A stretch of 64,000 bases of DNA from Syncephalis fuscata (GCA_025786725.1 JAHLTZ010000024.1:1-64000), one strand, 5' to 3'. Shown: positions 1 to 12,709, numbered from the stretch's first letter. Numbers and translations are program-made. Notes: generated by a model not told the origin, from the letters alone.

Positions 1-627
1 TAAAGATCGTTTCAGCAATACGTGGGACTACACCACGCAGCTCTTCATTGTCGATATCGGCACCCTAGTCAAATATAAGTACTGTTGAATGGTAGATAGC
101 TATTATGCTACTTACCATCATGGTAAATGTTTTACCCGAACCGGTTTGGCCATAAGCAAACACGGTACCGTTATAGCCAGCAAGCACATCTTAACAAGGC
201 AAACAATAGCAATAGAATGACTAGTAAGTCCATGTACGAATAATACGCTATTGTTCATACTAGCAACTTACCTTCAACTGTTTCTCGAAGAGAGTATTCA
301 AAAATCTCTCCCTGACGAGTCTCCATGCCAAAGATACGATCAAAGTGAAATCGACCTTGATATCTTTACCATTCTATTGATGCATATCCATTGTCATTAT
401 GGCAAATGCAGTAATACACAAAGGAGAATAAATAACCAGTATTATTAATATACAGATTACTATCTATGCACGGCTGCATGCATATAAACACCTACATCAA
501 TGCGAATAGACACTTCATTGTCATCCGGCTCCACGATTATCGTACCATTTTCGGCTATTTCACGCTTGTTCTGTGGTCGAATACGACACACGACCTTGAT
601 GTTATTTCCTCCGCCGCCTTCGCCCAT
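1..627 (-). CDS. Kinesin-1 heavy chain, N-terminal motor domain (partial)
   Basis: Conventional kinesin, a plus-end microtubule motor; only the start of the motor domain lies in the window and the gene runs off its left edge. The ATG at 625-627 opens a Gly-rich N-terminus followed by [16 protein letters not shown] and [10 protein letters not shown], typical of the kinesin-1 first strands. Later exons (about 272-352, 116-189, 1-64) read [33 protein letters not shown] (P-loop GQTGSGKT) and [16 protein letters not shown], matching fungal kinesin-1. Introns have GTAAGT or GTAGGT donors. The junction between the first exon (ends about 497) and the FHFDR exon does not keep phase with the splice sites I can see, so a small extra exon or an indel is likely there. 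Family assignment is firm; the first-intron structure is not. Confidence 0.9.
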
Positions 628-1918
628 TTTATTAACAGCTGAAACAAATATACAAACAATTAATTGCGTCAGTATTTTTGCATATCAGGAAGATAACATT
701 AATATATACACTCAATAACCAGCTATTTTAATAACAGCATAAAATAACGTGCCAAACAACAAGACTATATGTTTGGTCAGTACACTTGGTCAATCCATTG
801 CATAGTGACCAAACATATAGCTTATAGCTTATAGCTTATAACATACAAATGAATACACTTACAGTCACTTAGTTAAGTGTTGAGGGATGGTAGTAGTTGT
901 TGTAGCAGTGTTACGTCAAAGATGCAAGAAGTAATAAGAATGCCAGCAACAATAAACAATGCCTTACAAGCAAGTAAACAAGAATAGGATAAAAGCAAGA
1001 TGAGTAAGAATACGGACACCGGAGATGATGATGATAACCACAAGCGAAGAAGAAAAGGTAAAGAGAGAAAGAGAGAGAGCGTAAGCAAGTGAGTAAGCAA
1101 GCAAGCTGAGCGCAAACGAGAAAACTGAGAAGGCGCCGTGAAAAGGGAGGCAATTCAGCTAATGATGATGATAGGTTGAAAAGGGGACAGATAGATTGAA
1201 GGGAAGCATTTTGGTTGGACGGCACTGATAGTGCGTAGTCATCATGGCCAATAAAGGATTATTTCTTTTGTTTATCTCGGCATGTTGCATCCATACATTG
1301 CAACACTATATTGGTTGCTTTTGGTCTATTTATTAGCGGGTTTTATTAGTTTATTAATTAATCGGAATTTAAATATGTGCTTGAATAAAAATAGGTAAAA
1401 TAGCTAATTAAAAAGCGTAGTAAACATGTGCATTTGATTTAAACGATTCTATTAAATAGTGCTGTTTGGCATCACAGACTGTAATATGTTAGTCAGTAAT
1501 ACATTAATAGCAATAGCTATGGTAGTAACTAAAGTGGAATAGGCAATGTTATACTACAGCTACTTTTATAAAGAGAACAAAGCGGTACAGTCGATAGTAT
1601 AGAGGATGGCACTAGCTTGATTCTATGTACTAGTATCTAGAATGCTACACGGACGCGGCATATGCATGTTGGTTGTGCATCTTCATCTATTCGTAAAATA
1701 TTCTCCTTTTCTTCATCGTTTTACGCGGTGCATTTGTGTGATGGCAATGCAAAGGCGGCCATAATCATCACATGATACTCGTTTCTGTATCCAATGAAAC
1801 CAGTTCTACATAGTACAAATAAAAATGGATAATATAGAACACAAATTCATTCAAAATATCATTATACTAATAACACGAAATACCAGTAATAAGAAGGCAA
1901 AGACGAAGAAGCGTAATA
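628..1918. other. Intergenic region between divergent kinesin-1 and RPP40
   Basis: No gene seen. It holds the presumed divergent promoters. A purine-rich stretch lies at about 1022-1110 (GAAGAAGAAAAGG, AGAGAGAAAGAGAG) on the upstream side of kinesin, and a short AGCTTAT tandem repeat at about 820-842. ORFs here are low-complexity readings of the purine tract. No TATA element can be called with confidence. Confidence 0.5.
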
Positions 1919-3550
1919 ATGTCATTTAAGCCGTCGCCGACAACGACAACGACACGTACACTGATCACGCGGTCCAATCTAGCTTGGACAAGGTCTCGAC
2001 ACGAACGTGTTATTCGTGATCACTATTTTAATCATGCTGTAAGTTTAAAAAACGTAGCCTACTGTGTCGAATAGCTCTATTTAACGGTGGCGGTCAACAG
2101 CTACAAGTATTTCTGCCTACACCGCGGCCACCACAGCCATTGCCTGACTGGTTCGCTGTAGGAGACGTGTCGATAGATGGTACCAAAAAGGATGACGCGT
2201 TCTATTATGACGCTAAACTACCTTTAACGCATTTTATCGAGCCAGATTTTATTACTCGGTATATTCGTAATGGTTCGTTAATATGGTTGATTATAACACA
2301 AGCTGATAGTTAGATGATAGGTGTTGCCAGTACGGTTGCTATTAGTGTGGGCACACATATTGACAGAGATGATGTAGTGGCACTTGATGCCTCTGGTAAA
2401 TAAATAGCTAGTAAATCATTACTTGCTAATATTGCGATAGGTCGTCTTATACTGAATGTTACAAAAGATACTTATGAGAAATTGGGACTCGATGGTCAGC
2501 CATCAAGGTTTTCCAAACAACAGCCACAACGATTTGGTAGGGACAGACTACTAAACGATATAATCAAAAAAGTAATAACTTAATTTAATATACCTCAGTG
2601 ATTACATTAGATTTGACACTAGCAGCAATGAAACCAGGAAAGAAGCTATACGATCGGATACGCTGGTGTTTTGAAAATACATTTAACGAACCAGTTCGTT
2701 TCTTTATTGTTCATGCATTGCAAGGTAATAGCGTAAGATAGTAGGCAGATACATGGTTATTTAGCTATGCCTATAGGAAAATACACAGAAATGGTCTTTC
2801 CAGCGTCAATCCGTGTTATTAAGCGCAATTTATCTCGTGATGCTGGCCTTTGTCGAGATCTAAAGATTCCAACAATGGCCTCGCTACACACTGGTCCAAC
2901 GCCACTTAAAACAACTGAGCCAGCTAAAGATGCGACAAAGCCTTTATTTACGCTATCTAGTCGTAAACGGCCTCGACCAAGTGATAAATGTGAAAACAAT
3001 ATTGCAACAACAATATCAGAAACACAGTTAACCGATTGGGAGAGTGAAGCGATAGAAGCACGAGAATGGCTAGGCATGGTAGCATGTAATGCTGATCGGT
3101 ATATATATATAATAAATGAATACTAGTAGACACACTAATATAATACTAATGGCTAGAATGCGTCTTGGTGAAGAGGTAGACCCATTTGTTGCTGTCTACC
3201 ATATACCTGAGCCTAATGAAATATCCGATGGCTATCAATGCCGATGGCGAGGACTTATTACAGCCGAGCATATTCATTGTACATTGATAGGTGTTTGGTA
3301 GGTGAATTTATAACATTATGTTAAAAAAGAGTATTTTTATCTTATAAACCATATTAGGAAAACATTGATTGATATGTCATTGCCATGGGCTGCCATACAC
3401 GTCTGGGGATTTGCCGATGCGCCTGTATCATGGAACACTAACGAACATGGCCATTTAATAAGCGGCGAAAATCACTATACATTTATAGTATGGAAAGATG
3501 GCACCTACGTTCTCTACCAGGATGTTGGCAGCCAAGATACTTATAATTGA
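1919..3550 (+). CDS. RPP40: Ribonuclease P/MRP 40 kDa subunit (Rpp40-like)
   Basis: Protein subunit of nuclear RNase P (tRNA 5' processing) and RNase MRP (rRNA processing). ATG 1919 gives an exon to 2038; the next exon starts at about 2101. Splicing in phase yields AKLPLTHFIEPDFI, GTHIDRDDVVALDASG, LILNVTKDTYEKLGLDGQPS and, in the last exon, HVWGFADAPVSWNTNEHG. These line up in order with the human Rpp40 core, including the GFAD-PVSW-NEHG block near the C-terminus and a length of about 400 residues. At least seven short introns are needed, several with in-frame stops, so the gene is invisible as a single ORF. It ends 76 bp from the convergent PEX7 stop codon. The family call rests on several ordered motifs; exon limits around 3100-3170 are less certain. 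Confidence 0.88.
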
Positions 3551-3626
3551 AATTTATATATTTTCAAAATAAACTATAGAATAGTGACAGTACGTAAACG
3601 TACATAGCACAGTGTATACAAATCGA

Positions 3627-4846
3627 TTAAGCTGGTAGTTGTGCGATCGATGGCGGTCGAATTACATGGACCTGCTCGTCCCAAGCACAGGTGGCAAGTT
3701 CACCCGGTCGATAAAGATTCCAGTCAACACCTAATACGAATTCCGTATGTGCATTATAGCTATCGATCTGTTGGGCGGTACCACCAGTTGCCGCCATATT
3801 CCAAATACGCAGTGTCATATCGTATGAAGCACTAGCCAATATATGCGCATGGTGTGGCGAATAGCGGACACGGCGCACTGCATATTCGTGGCCCATAGCA
3901 CAGCCCAGTTCACGGTCGGGACGGCGCGTATCCCACACGCGAATAGTTTTATCGACAGAGCCCGTAGCAATGGTATGCGGCTGATACTTGTTCCAATCCA
4001 GCGACAGGATTTCGCCTTGATGACCATAAATTGTCATGGCGGTAATCCAGGTTGCCGCACATCCCATAAACGCGTAACTCGATCACCACTAGCACTAGCA
4101 AATATATCTGCTTCATGCGGTGACCAAATCGCCTCGTAAACACAATGCTGATGTCCAGCAAATGTGGCAAGCGATTCGGGCCGTTCTGGTGTCCACTAAA
4201 TAAAACCAAAATAGAGCAATTGCCATTACCATTAGTGTTTTTGTTGGCCATGATATCATCGCTGTATATTTCATCCTTATTACTTACCCATTTACTGTTA
4301 AATCCCAAGAGGCTGATAAAAATGTATCTTTACGAATAAGATTCCAGTTTACTGAGTATACTTCCTTCGTATGTTCTCCCCAATTTTGAATTGGAAATTC
4401 CTAATTAAATGTTAATAATAAGCATCAATTTATTTTATGACCATCTAACACCCACCGATAGCGTTATGTCCCATAGCTTAATCGATCCATCTCCGCTACC
4501 AGTAACAAGCTGATGCTCATGCTGCTCACTCCACGCTACATCATATAGACCATCCTGCGTATCGTAACTAGAACAAGATATCTCGTGTTATTACAATGCT
4601 ACCGCTGTTTAGAAATGTTCTTACAGCTTTTCCGCATCGACACCTTGTGGTCCCACACCAGTACGCAAAAACCACAAACGACCATTGCCAACTAGACCAA
4701 AGTTAGCGGCAGATGCACACGCTAGACGATCCTCAAAGAATGGACTGAATTTAACCTGTCAAAGCATTATTAGTGCAATACCTTTAATAAACTCTGGTCT
4801 TCTATACCGAGTATCCATTGTATCCTTGTGTACGAAATGAAAACAT
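3627..4846 (-). CDS. PEX7: Peroxin-7, PTS2 import receptor
   Basis: WD40 beta-propeller that binds PTS2 signals and carries matrix proteins to the peroxisome. Exon 1 (4808-4846, 13 codons, [13 protein letters not shown]) splices in phase to [20 protein letters not shown] and [10 protein letters not shown], the hallmark N-terminus of PEX7. Further WD repeats follow: [60 protein letters not shown] and [20 protein letters not shown], with the usual DxTxRxW strands. The stop at 3627-3629 leaves a tail ending in LPA, close to family length of about 320 residues. It is convergent with RPP40. Its start lies only about 285 bp from the edge of the long palindrome A, so its promoter is either short or extends into that repeat. 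Confidence 0.92.
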
Positions 4847-5130
4847 AATTGTAATGGCTACAGGCTATAAGCAACAAGACTAGAATAACAATTGCCACAA
4901 CTACAATTGTTATTGATATAGAAAAGAAAAGCAGTTGCGTTACTAACTAATGCGTAAATGATAAAAAGAGAAGAAGAATAATCGCGATAATAGTAATAAC
5001 ATTAATAACACTAATAATAAATACGTCGTCTCGGAGTTGAACATCCGAGTATTTTCATTTTATAAAATAGTCTAATATTTGTATCGTCTTCTATGTACTC
5101 AGATGTATAAAAGAATTATGTTCAGTAGTT
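4847..5130. other. Intergenic, upstream of PEX7
   Basis: AT-rich single-copy DNA with A-rich and TAATAA-type simple sequence at about 4970-5020. It is presumably the PEX7 5' region. No gene is seen. Confidence 0.4.
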
Positions 5131-5667
5131 ATATTGCTATTAATTTGATTTAAAAATCATAGTGTAGATAATTAAATAACATATCATCTTGACTTTATCT
5201 TGTAAACGACAGCCTTCAATGTTTACTAATACTCGCTTTAACGCTCAAAACGTAAAGTGTTGGTTGGTTAATATTAATTTGATTGTAAACTTATTGATCA
5301 TTAATCATTATGTTTTAACTATAATAAACTAACTTGCATGAAACTAAAAAGAAATAGAGCAAAGCATAGACTTATCACTTTATCGACATTAAATAAAGCT
5401 ATTATTTTATAATAAACAGCCGGTAATAGAGCTTGAATACTTTGCAGTGCTTTATCATTAAAGCAGCGTATCAGTTTATATAGCTGCTCATGCATTCACA
5501 ACTAACAAATATTTATTTTTATATGCTTGTAATAGCTACTTGTTTGTTAGCAGTTAGTGCTGATATCTGGTATGTCTTCTTCTTGTGGCCAATTACATGT
5601 GGCATTATTATTTAGCCACACTATTATATTAATATGATTATAATGTTAAAATGATACCAATACGGCC

Positions 5668-6006
5668 ATAGCAAAATGCCATGATTTTATTTATAATAAC
5701 TTGAAATGCCGATAAAGCACTAGTTTACAAATCAAACGTAAATTGCTGTGTTAATGCTATGGCAGTATGTAGCTGTATTAAAAAATGATTCTAGTGCAAT
5801 TAGATTGTAGATTTTAATGTCAATTGAATTTAAGAACGGTGTTAAGCTTTGGTTATACACAGTGTTATGTAAAATGAAGCAAACTGTATGATATTTGCAC
5901 AAGCATACTTATGACATATATGTAGCTATTGATAAACTAAAGTGAGATTGTGCTAGGTATTGCTGCAATGGCTATGCTGATAGGCTAATAAATGTGCATA
6001 AATAGC
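5668..6006 (+). repeat. Nested inverted repeat inside the left arm of A (outer copy)
   Basis: This ~339 bp segment, from the CATAGCAAAATGCC block to AATGTGCATAAATAGC, is the reverse complement of 6364-6702 in the same arm. Each A arm is therefore itself a foldback with a ~360 bp loop. The mirror pair in the right arm is at about 8519-8857 and 9215-9553. Confidence 0.85.
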
Positions 6007-6363
6007 GGTTTTATGCCATCCACAGCCTACATACTTAAAAGATAGCAAAACGATTGACGGATTCAAATTCTCCGTGCTTAGCTGCATCGTTTGGTATGAC
6101 TTATAGAACAACGATTTTTGCAACAAATGTTGGTCAAAAATGCAGTTTGCGTAAATGTTTGTTAACAAAAATCTAAATTATATGTATATCTATGTCATAG
6201 ACTGCCACTATAAATCGGTTTTATGCAGATTAACCTGGTATTATGCATGTTTTAGTACTGTATAATGCTTTGGATTTACTTTAGACCAAGTCTCGTTTTT
6301 AATATTAGAAATTTTAAAATCGTAAATTTGATTATGTTTATGTTGATGATATTTACGTAAACT

Positions 6364-6702
6364 GCTATTTATGCACATTTATTAGCCTATCAGCATAGCC
6401 ATTGCAGCAATACCTAGCACAATCTCACTTTAGTTTATCAATAGCTACATATATGTCATAAGTATGCTTGTGCAAATATCATACAGTTTGCTTCATTTTA
6501 CATAACACTGTGTATAACCAAAGCATTAACACCGCTCTTAAATTTAATCGACATTAAAATCTACAATCTAATTGCACTAGAATCATTTTTTAATACAGCT
6601 ACATACTGCCATAGCATTAACACAGCAATTTACGTTTGATTTGTAAACTGTGCTTTATCGGCATTTCAAGATATTATAAATAAAATCATGGCATTTTGCT
6701 AT
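6364..6702 (-). repeat. Nested inverted repeat inside the left arm of A (inner copy)
   Basis: Reverse-complement partner of 5668-6006. It starts GCTATTTATGCACATTTATT and ends near the GGCATTTTGCTATG block. Small differences (for example AAGCATTAAC against AAGCTTAAC) show that the two copies are not identical, whereas the outer A arms are almost identical to each other. Confidence 0.85.
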
Positions 6703-7364
6703 GACCATAGTCATTGAAAGTAGAAATATTGCATTTTTGCGATGACATTGTATATTAAAGATAACGAATAATACACCTACAATATTCATGGCTATTGTGA
6801 GTTAATGGTGAAGTGCTAATACGAAATCGTGACTATAAATAAACAGATATCTACATGATGTTCATAGCTAATATCAAGCGAAACACGTGCAACTAAAATA
6901 ATTATAAGTAGATTTTATTATTATAAATCGCTTTAATTATCAAAGACAACAATCGCTACTAACTGTATGATATATCGCGACTCATTGGCATTACCAGTAT
7001 GTCATTAATGATTTCAATAGATGTATGATAGGCGGTGAGCATGCTACATGGCTACACGGCCTACTAATTGCGTTGGCAGTGTTCAATACACTCACCATAA
7101 ATACAAATAAGGCAGTCAATACACACCAATGCCGCGCAGTCCATAACGTATGTAGCCAGCAGTTTATCGGTGCATATCATTGTGCTATTGTACATGCTGT
7201 AACTATCTGTAATATAGCTATTAGTGTGCTTGTTAGCTAATAGTGTATTAACAATAATGTTTGTTAACCAATATAGTTAGCAAATTGGCAGCAGCCATTA
7301 ACGGCCAGTTGTGGCTATGTGGATCGATGCTGGCAATGTGTAATTAACTATTTATTAAATAGCC

Positions 7365-7856
7365 AACTAATTGGTACACTTTTGATTTGTGCGTTTTTGA
7401 GCATTTTTGGCAAATCCGGTAATGGTCCCCCGTTACAGCTTTTTCAATAAATCGGATATTTTTCACCAGTGTCTAACTCCACCAATAATGCAGCTGGCAA
7501 TGTGTAATAACATCCGCTATGACTGCATAGGCTTGGAGCATTGACACATAGACATTACGCAGATTTGAAGCATTTGGGAATGTTCTAGGAATAAATAGAA
7601 TTTAACAAAAATAATTTAAATTACATTCTATTTCTAGAACATTCCCAAATGCTTCAAACCTGCATAATGTCTATGTGTCAATGCTCCAAGCCTATGCAGT
7701 CATAGCGGATGTTATTACACATTGCCAGCTGCATTATTGGTGGAGTTAGACACTGGTGAAAAATACCGATTTATTGAAAAAGCTGTAACGGGGGACCATT
7801 ACCGGATTTGCCAAAAATGCTCAAAAACGCACAAATCAAAAGTGTACCAATTAGTT
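7365..7856. repeat. Shared foldback core, copy in element A
   Basis: A ~492 bp inverted repeat bounded by AACTAATTGGTACACTTTTG and its complement, with ~215 bp half-arms and a loop of about 40 bp near 7591-7629. The same core lies at the centre of element B (23205-23703) and element C (41407-41912) while the flanking arms differ. The ends read TA-CACTTTTGATTTGTG, which would suit a TA-targeting MITE with long terminal inverted repeats. However, the outer AACTAATTGG is also shared by all copies, so the true terminus is uncertain. Confidence 0.8.
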
Positions 7857-10142
7857 GGCTATTTAATAAATAGTTAATTACACATTGCCAGCATCGATCC
7901 ACATAGCCATAACTGGCCGTTAATGGCTGCTGCCAATTTGCTAACTATATTGGTTAACAAACATTATTGTTAATACACTATTAGCTAACAAGCACGCTAA
8001 TAGCTATATTACAGATAGTTACAGCATGTACAATAGCACAATGATATGCACCGATAAACTGCTGGCTACATACGTTATGGACTGCGCGGCATTGGTGTGT
8101 ATTGACTGCCTTATTTGTATTTATGGTGAGTGTATTGAACACTGCCAACGCAATTAGTAGGCCGTGTAGCCATGTAGCATGCTCACCGCCTATCATACAT
8201 CTATTGAAATCATTAATGACATACTGGTAATGCCAATGAGTCGCGATATATCATACAGTTAGTAGCGATTGTTGTCTTTGATAATTAAAGCGATTTATAA
8301 TAATAAAATCTACTTATAATTATTTTAGTTGCACGTGTTTCGCTTGATATTAGCTATGAACATCATGTAGATATCTGTTTATTTATAGTCACGATTTCGT
8401 ATTAGCACTTCACCATTAACTCACAATAGCCATGAATATTGTAGGTGTATTATTCGTTATCTTTAATATACAATTCATCGCAAAAATGCAATATTTCTAC
8501 TTTCAATGACTATGGTCATAGCAAAATGCCATGATTTTATTTATAATATCTTGAAATGCCGATAAAGCACTAGTTTACAAATCAAACGTAAATTGCTGTG
8601 TTAATGCTATGGCAGTATGTAGCTGTATTAAAAAATGATTCTAGTGCAATTAGATTGTAGATTTTAATGTCGATTAAATTTAAGAGCGGTGTTAATGCTT
8701 TGGTTATACACAGTGTTATGTAAAATGAAGCAAACTGTATGATATTTGCACAAGCATACTTATGACATATATGTAGCTATTGATAAACTAAAGTGAGATT
8801 GTGCTAGGTATTGCTGCAATGGCTATGCTGATAGGCTAATAAATGTGCATAAATAGCAGTTTACGTAAATATCATCAACATAAACATAATCAAATTTACG
8901 ATTTTAAAATTTCTAATATTAAAAACGAGACTTGGTCTAAAGTAAATCCAAAGCATTATACAGTACTAAAACATGCATAATACCAGGTTAATCTGCATAA
9001 AACCGATTTATAGTGGCAGTCTATGACATAGATATACATATAATTTAGATTTTTGTTAACAAACATTTACGCAAACTGCATTTTTGACCAACATTTGTTG
9101 CAAAAATCGTTGTTCTATAAGTCATACCAAACGATGCAGCTAAGCACGGAGAATTTGAATCCGTCAATCGTTTTGCTATCTTTTAAGTATGTAGGCTGTG
9201 GATGGCATAAAACCGCTATTTATGCACATTTATTAGCCTATCAGCATAGCCATTGCAGCAATACCTAGCACAATCTCACTTTAGTTTATCAATAGCTACA
9301 TATATGTCATAAGTATGCTTGTGCAAATATCATACAGTTTGCTTCATTTTACATAACACTGTGTATAACCAAAGCTTAACACCGTTCTTAAATTCAATTG
9401 ACATTAAAATCTACAATCTAATTGCACTAGAATCATTTTTTAATACAGCTACATACTGCCATAGCATTAACACAGCAATTTACGTTTGATTTGTAAACTA
9501 GTGCTTTATCGGCATTTCAAGTTATTATAAATAAAATCATGGCATTTTGCTATGGCCGTATTGGTATCATTTTAACATTATAATCATATTAATATAATAG
9601 TGTGGCTAAATAATAATGCCACATGTAATTGGCCACAAGAAGAAGACATACCAGATATCAGCACTAACTGCTAACAAACAAGTAGCTATTACAAGCATAT
9701 AAAAATAAATATTTGTTAGTTGTGAATGCATGAGCAGCTATATAAACTGATACGCTGCTTTAATGATAAAGCACTGCAAAGTATTCAAGCTCTATTACCG
9801 GCTGTTTATTATAAAATAATAGCTTTATTTAATGTCAATAAAGTGATAAGTCTATGCTTTGCTCTATTTCTTTTTAGTTTCATGCAAGTTAGTTTATTAT
9901 AGTTAAAACATAATGATTAATGATCAATAAGTTTACAATCAAATTAATATTAACCAACCAACACTTTACGTTTTGAGCGTTAAACGAGTATTAGTAAACA
10001 TTAAAGGCTGTCGTTTACAAGATAAAGTCAAGATGATATGTTATTTAATTATCTACACTATGATTTTTAAATCAAATTAATAGCAATACATATATATATA
10101 GTTTAATAAATGCATTTATTATTCCTTATAAGCGCAACTAGT

Positions 10143-11513
10143 TTAGAATAATAGTTTGAATGGATAGCCTCTATTCTTGACTCGGAACAATCGAAGTAGC
10201 AATGAGTAGATAATGACTAGAAGAACCACCCAAACTAGATTAACGACACTTTGCAGCGTAGTATCTTTCATATTGGGAACTCGTGTTACTAATGATACGG
10301 TGGCAAAAGCACAGCCAGCATCTGATAAATGCGTGCATTAGTTGTCAATTATATTTTATTGTTATCAAGAATTACTTACATAACAGAGCGACAATTTGTG
10401 TTTCGGCTACATATTGTTGTTGGAATCCAGATGCAATATATTCTGGATTCTGAGCATTACCGCCATGATAAGGTGGCATACGAATTTGATTCCACATAAA
10501 GCCAGACATCAAAATCAACAAAAATACCTATATATATATATATATATATGTATATATGAATATACGGATATGGTCAGAGATATTCTATTATTCATTATAT
10601 TAAATATGTACCAGTGAAAAGGCACTCCAGATACGTGGATTGGATAGAGCCGCCCATACATAGCTAGAGGCTAAATGTAAAGCGATAAATGTAGCAATAA
10701 CAATACCGGCAGACATGGCATGTTTGCTCCAGTCAATGGGTCTATATAATGTCATCTAAAACAAATCAATAATAAGCAAACAAGTATATATTTAGGTATT
10801 TTATTATAGAAAACTACCTCTATGCCCATATTATACTTGATAAAGTCAGCAACATCTTCAGCAGTCAAGCCACTATAATTAAATGGTTAGATGTATTAAT
10901 AATGCTGTATTTGTTATATTTATTATATTGCTTACCGTCGACCAAAGTCATAAACGGCTGGGTCTGCCTTTGTGGCCTCGGGTCCAAGGGTGGGATAAAA
11001 GAGAAGCGCTGCTGGTGCTGCATTGATATTATACTATTGTCATTGTTTAATAAATATATGATATCAACGAATTATATTTATCAATCTATTACTCACCTTG
11101 CCAAATGTATGTCGACCATCAGCAAAATCTACATGAATGAAATAGAGCGGCTTTGGTGATCCCATCTTTTTCCAACTGGAAGCAACCAACTGATATTCTG
11201 GTTCAAACGACTAATAACAACAACAACAACATTGCATATTAACAAATAATAACCATATAAGTCTATCTACATACATGCATGGCTCGCAGGCAAAAGCGTT
11301 TGATCGCACAGAGAACACGACAAACGCCGCATAGTCGTGGCCTTCTTCAATAAACTTTGGAAATGTCTTATCGTTTAGCATAATAACATTGTCTGGTTTG
11401 CTATCGGCCAACGCCTGCATTTCCTCGGTTAATGAGGCAAGTACATGGCCTTGCCAGCAGGTCACCAGTAGCAGTAGCAACGAAGTGTATAGATGTTGTC
11501 GAGAGAACCACAT
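10143..11513 (-). CDS. OST3: Oligosaccharyltransferase Ost3/Ost6 (TUSC3/MAGT1) subunit
   Basis: Thioredoxin-like subunit of the ER oligosaccharyltransferase, which captures acceptor proteins by mixed disulfides. The first exon encodes a signal peptide (hydrophobic residues ~9-27) and the start of a thioredoxin fold, ending with the redox motif CEPC (Cys76, Cys79). Later exons give EYQLVASSWKKMG, LYFIHVDFADGRHTFGK, NAAPALLFYP and then hydrophobic segments, including LVFLLILMSGFMWNQIRMPP followed by QQQYVAETQIV, the family's diagnostic membrane region. The last exon ends VVLLVIIYSLLLRLFR with the stop at 10143-10145. Length and the four-helix C-terminus fit the family. The stop codon lies about 55 bp from palindrome A, so its 3'UTR probably reaches the repeat. 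Confidence 0.92.
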
Positions 11514-12709
11514 CGTTGTAGTATACGAGCACTATTGTATACCGTGGTGATATTCGTGGTATAATCTGTGAATGATGCCCCCTAATAACGGCCGCTATCA
11601 ACGGTAGGATACGTAGTAGCAGCAGTAATAGTAATAATAATAGGTAGTGGTGGTAGTGCTGGTGCAATAAGGGAACCAACAAAAGAGATAGAAAGAAAGA
11701 GCGCGCGAGAACAAGAGCAAGTTGAGGGGAGAGGTGGCTGTGGTGGCAGCTATTACTACGCTTCTACTGCTTTGAGATGACGCGAATCAGTGTGATTTCG
11801 CTAATGGTTGGCCAACAGTATCGGCGTTTATTATCCAATCGAAATAGCCACGACAAGTTCGGTGTATTAAAGAGCCAGTGGTTACCAATAAGCGGCACCT
11901 TTTCTTCTAATGGCAACGAAATGATAATTGATTAGTAAATGGATACTCCTAGGATATTTACGCTATTACTAACCAAGACCAAGGTTTCCAATGTGTCTTA
12001 TAGACGCTGTTTTAACAACTGTGTGGTATATAATCAAACTTTAAATGATTTATAAAAATTTACACCTTTGGTTTCAACAACACACGTTCATATTATTACC
12101 ATCACTGTTACAACCATTGCTATTATTACTATTATAACTGTCTTCTTTCTCCTACGCCTGTCTTGTTTTGTAATTCCTTGTGTGTGTGTGTGTGGTTGCT
12201 CACGACGGCGATATATACACGAGCACTACAAGTTTTATTCGTTAAAAAGTTTCATCTTTGTAGCATTTGAAGTAGCCGTGTTTCTATTGGTTTTTTACGG
12301 TTACGACTATCTTTGTTGTTACTATCCTTGTTATCGCTATTGGATGAGTGCATATATCCACTCTACTATTCTATTTCCAAGTCACTATATCTGGTAGGTG
12401 TGCGCGCCATGTTATCTGTGAAACAGCGGATAGATGAGGCACGATTGCGCCTCTTCTATTACATTGTGCATTTTCACAAGAATGAATTAACTATAGCTAT
12501 GCAACTAGATCTCAACGTATTAACCAACCAGCGGAATTGAAGCTACATTGACACTATTATATTGCTATTGTTGCAATTACAGGCTAGTGCCAACCCTCTT
12601 TGTACTATTCTATTGCAAACAGTGATCTTGATTGTCTACACAACAACAACCGACGCTTTATCAACTATAACTATACGCCGCCGGCTTCTGCACGGCATAA
12701 ATTTGCGAT
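11514..12709. other. Intergenic, divergent OST3/formin promoters
   Basis: No gene is supported. ORFs at 12068-12540 are low-complexity readings of TTATTAC-type repeats and a (TG)n tract near 12180-12194. The region probably holds the formin 5' leader and both promoters. Confidence 0.45.

Larger units (their letters stand above)
5131..10088. mobile_element. Foldback element A: 4.96 kb near-perfect palindrome
   Basis: The left arm (5131 to about 7590) is the reverse complement of the right arm (about 7630 to 10088), with symmetry axis near 7610. Identical reading frames recur on opposite strands at 5953-6168 and 9053-9268, and at 7025-7240 and 7981-8196, with a constant coordinate sum of 15221. 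The arms differ by a few single-base changes, for example one G near 5240/9990. The centre is a ~0.5 kb core (7365-7856) also present in elements B and C. No transposase, integrase or reverse transcriptase is recognisable; the short ORFs look incidental. No clear target-site duplication was found. The right arm alone recurs at 41913-44131. Foldback (FB-like) transposon or inverted-duplication product are both possible. Confidence 0.85.

Noticed and set aside
820-842. AGCTTAT tandem repeat as a telomere-like array
   Set aside because: Only about three units, internal, and flanked by ordinary promoter sequence.
873-1225. Leu/Ser-rich minus-strand ORFs suggesting a membrane protein
   Set aside because: Created by reading the purine-rich tract upstream of kinesin; low complexity and in two overlapping frames.
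5953-6168. 71-codon ORF repeated at 9053-9268 and 43111-43353
   Set aside because: Overlaps a nested inverted repeat, has no domain and no splice context. Treated as incidental.
7025-7240. 71-codon ORF repeated at 7981-8196 and 42036-42278 as a possible element protein
   Set aside because: No recognisable domain. It recurs only because the DNA is palindromic, and the changes in copy C give no sign of selection on the protein.
11401-11682. Leu-rich ORF upstream of OST3
   Set aside because: A reading of GTA/TAG triplet repeats in the promoter that overlaps the real first exon in another frame.
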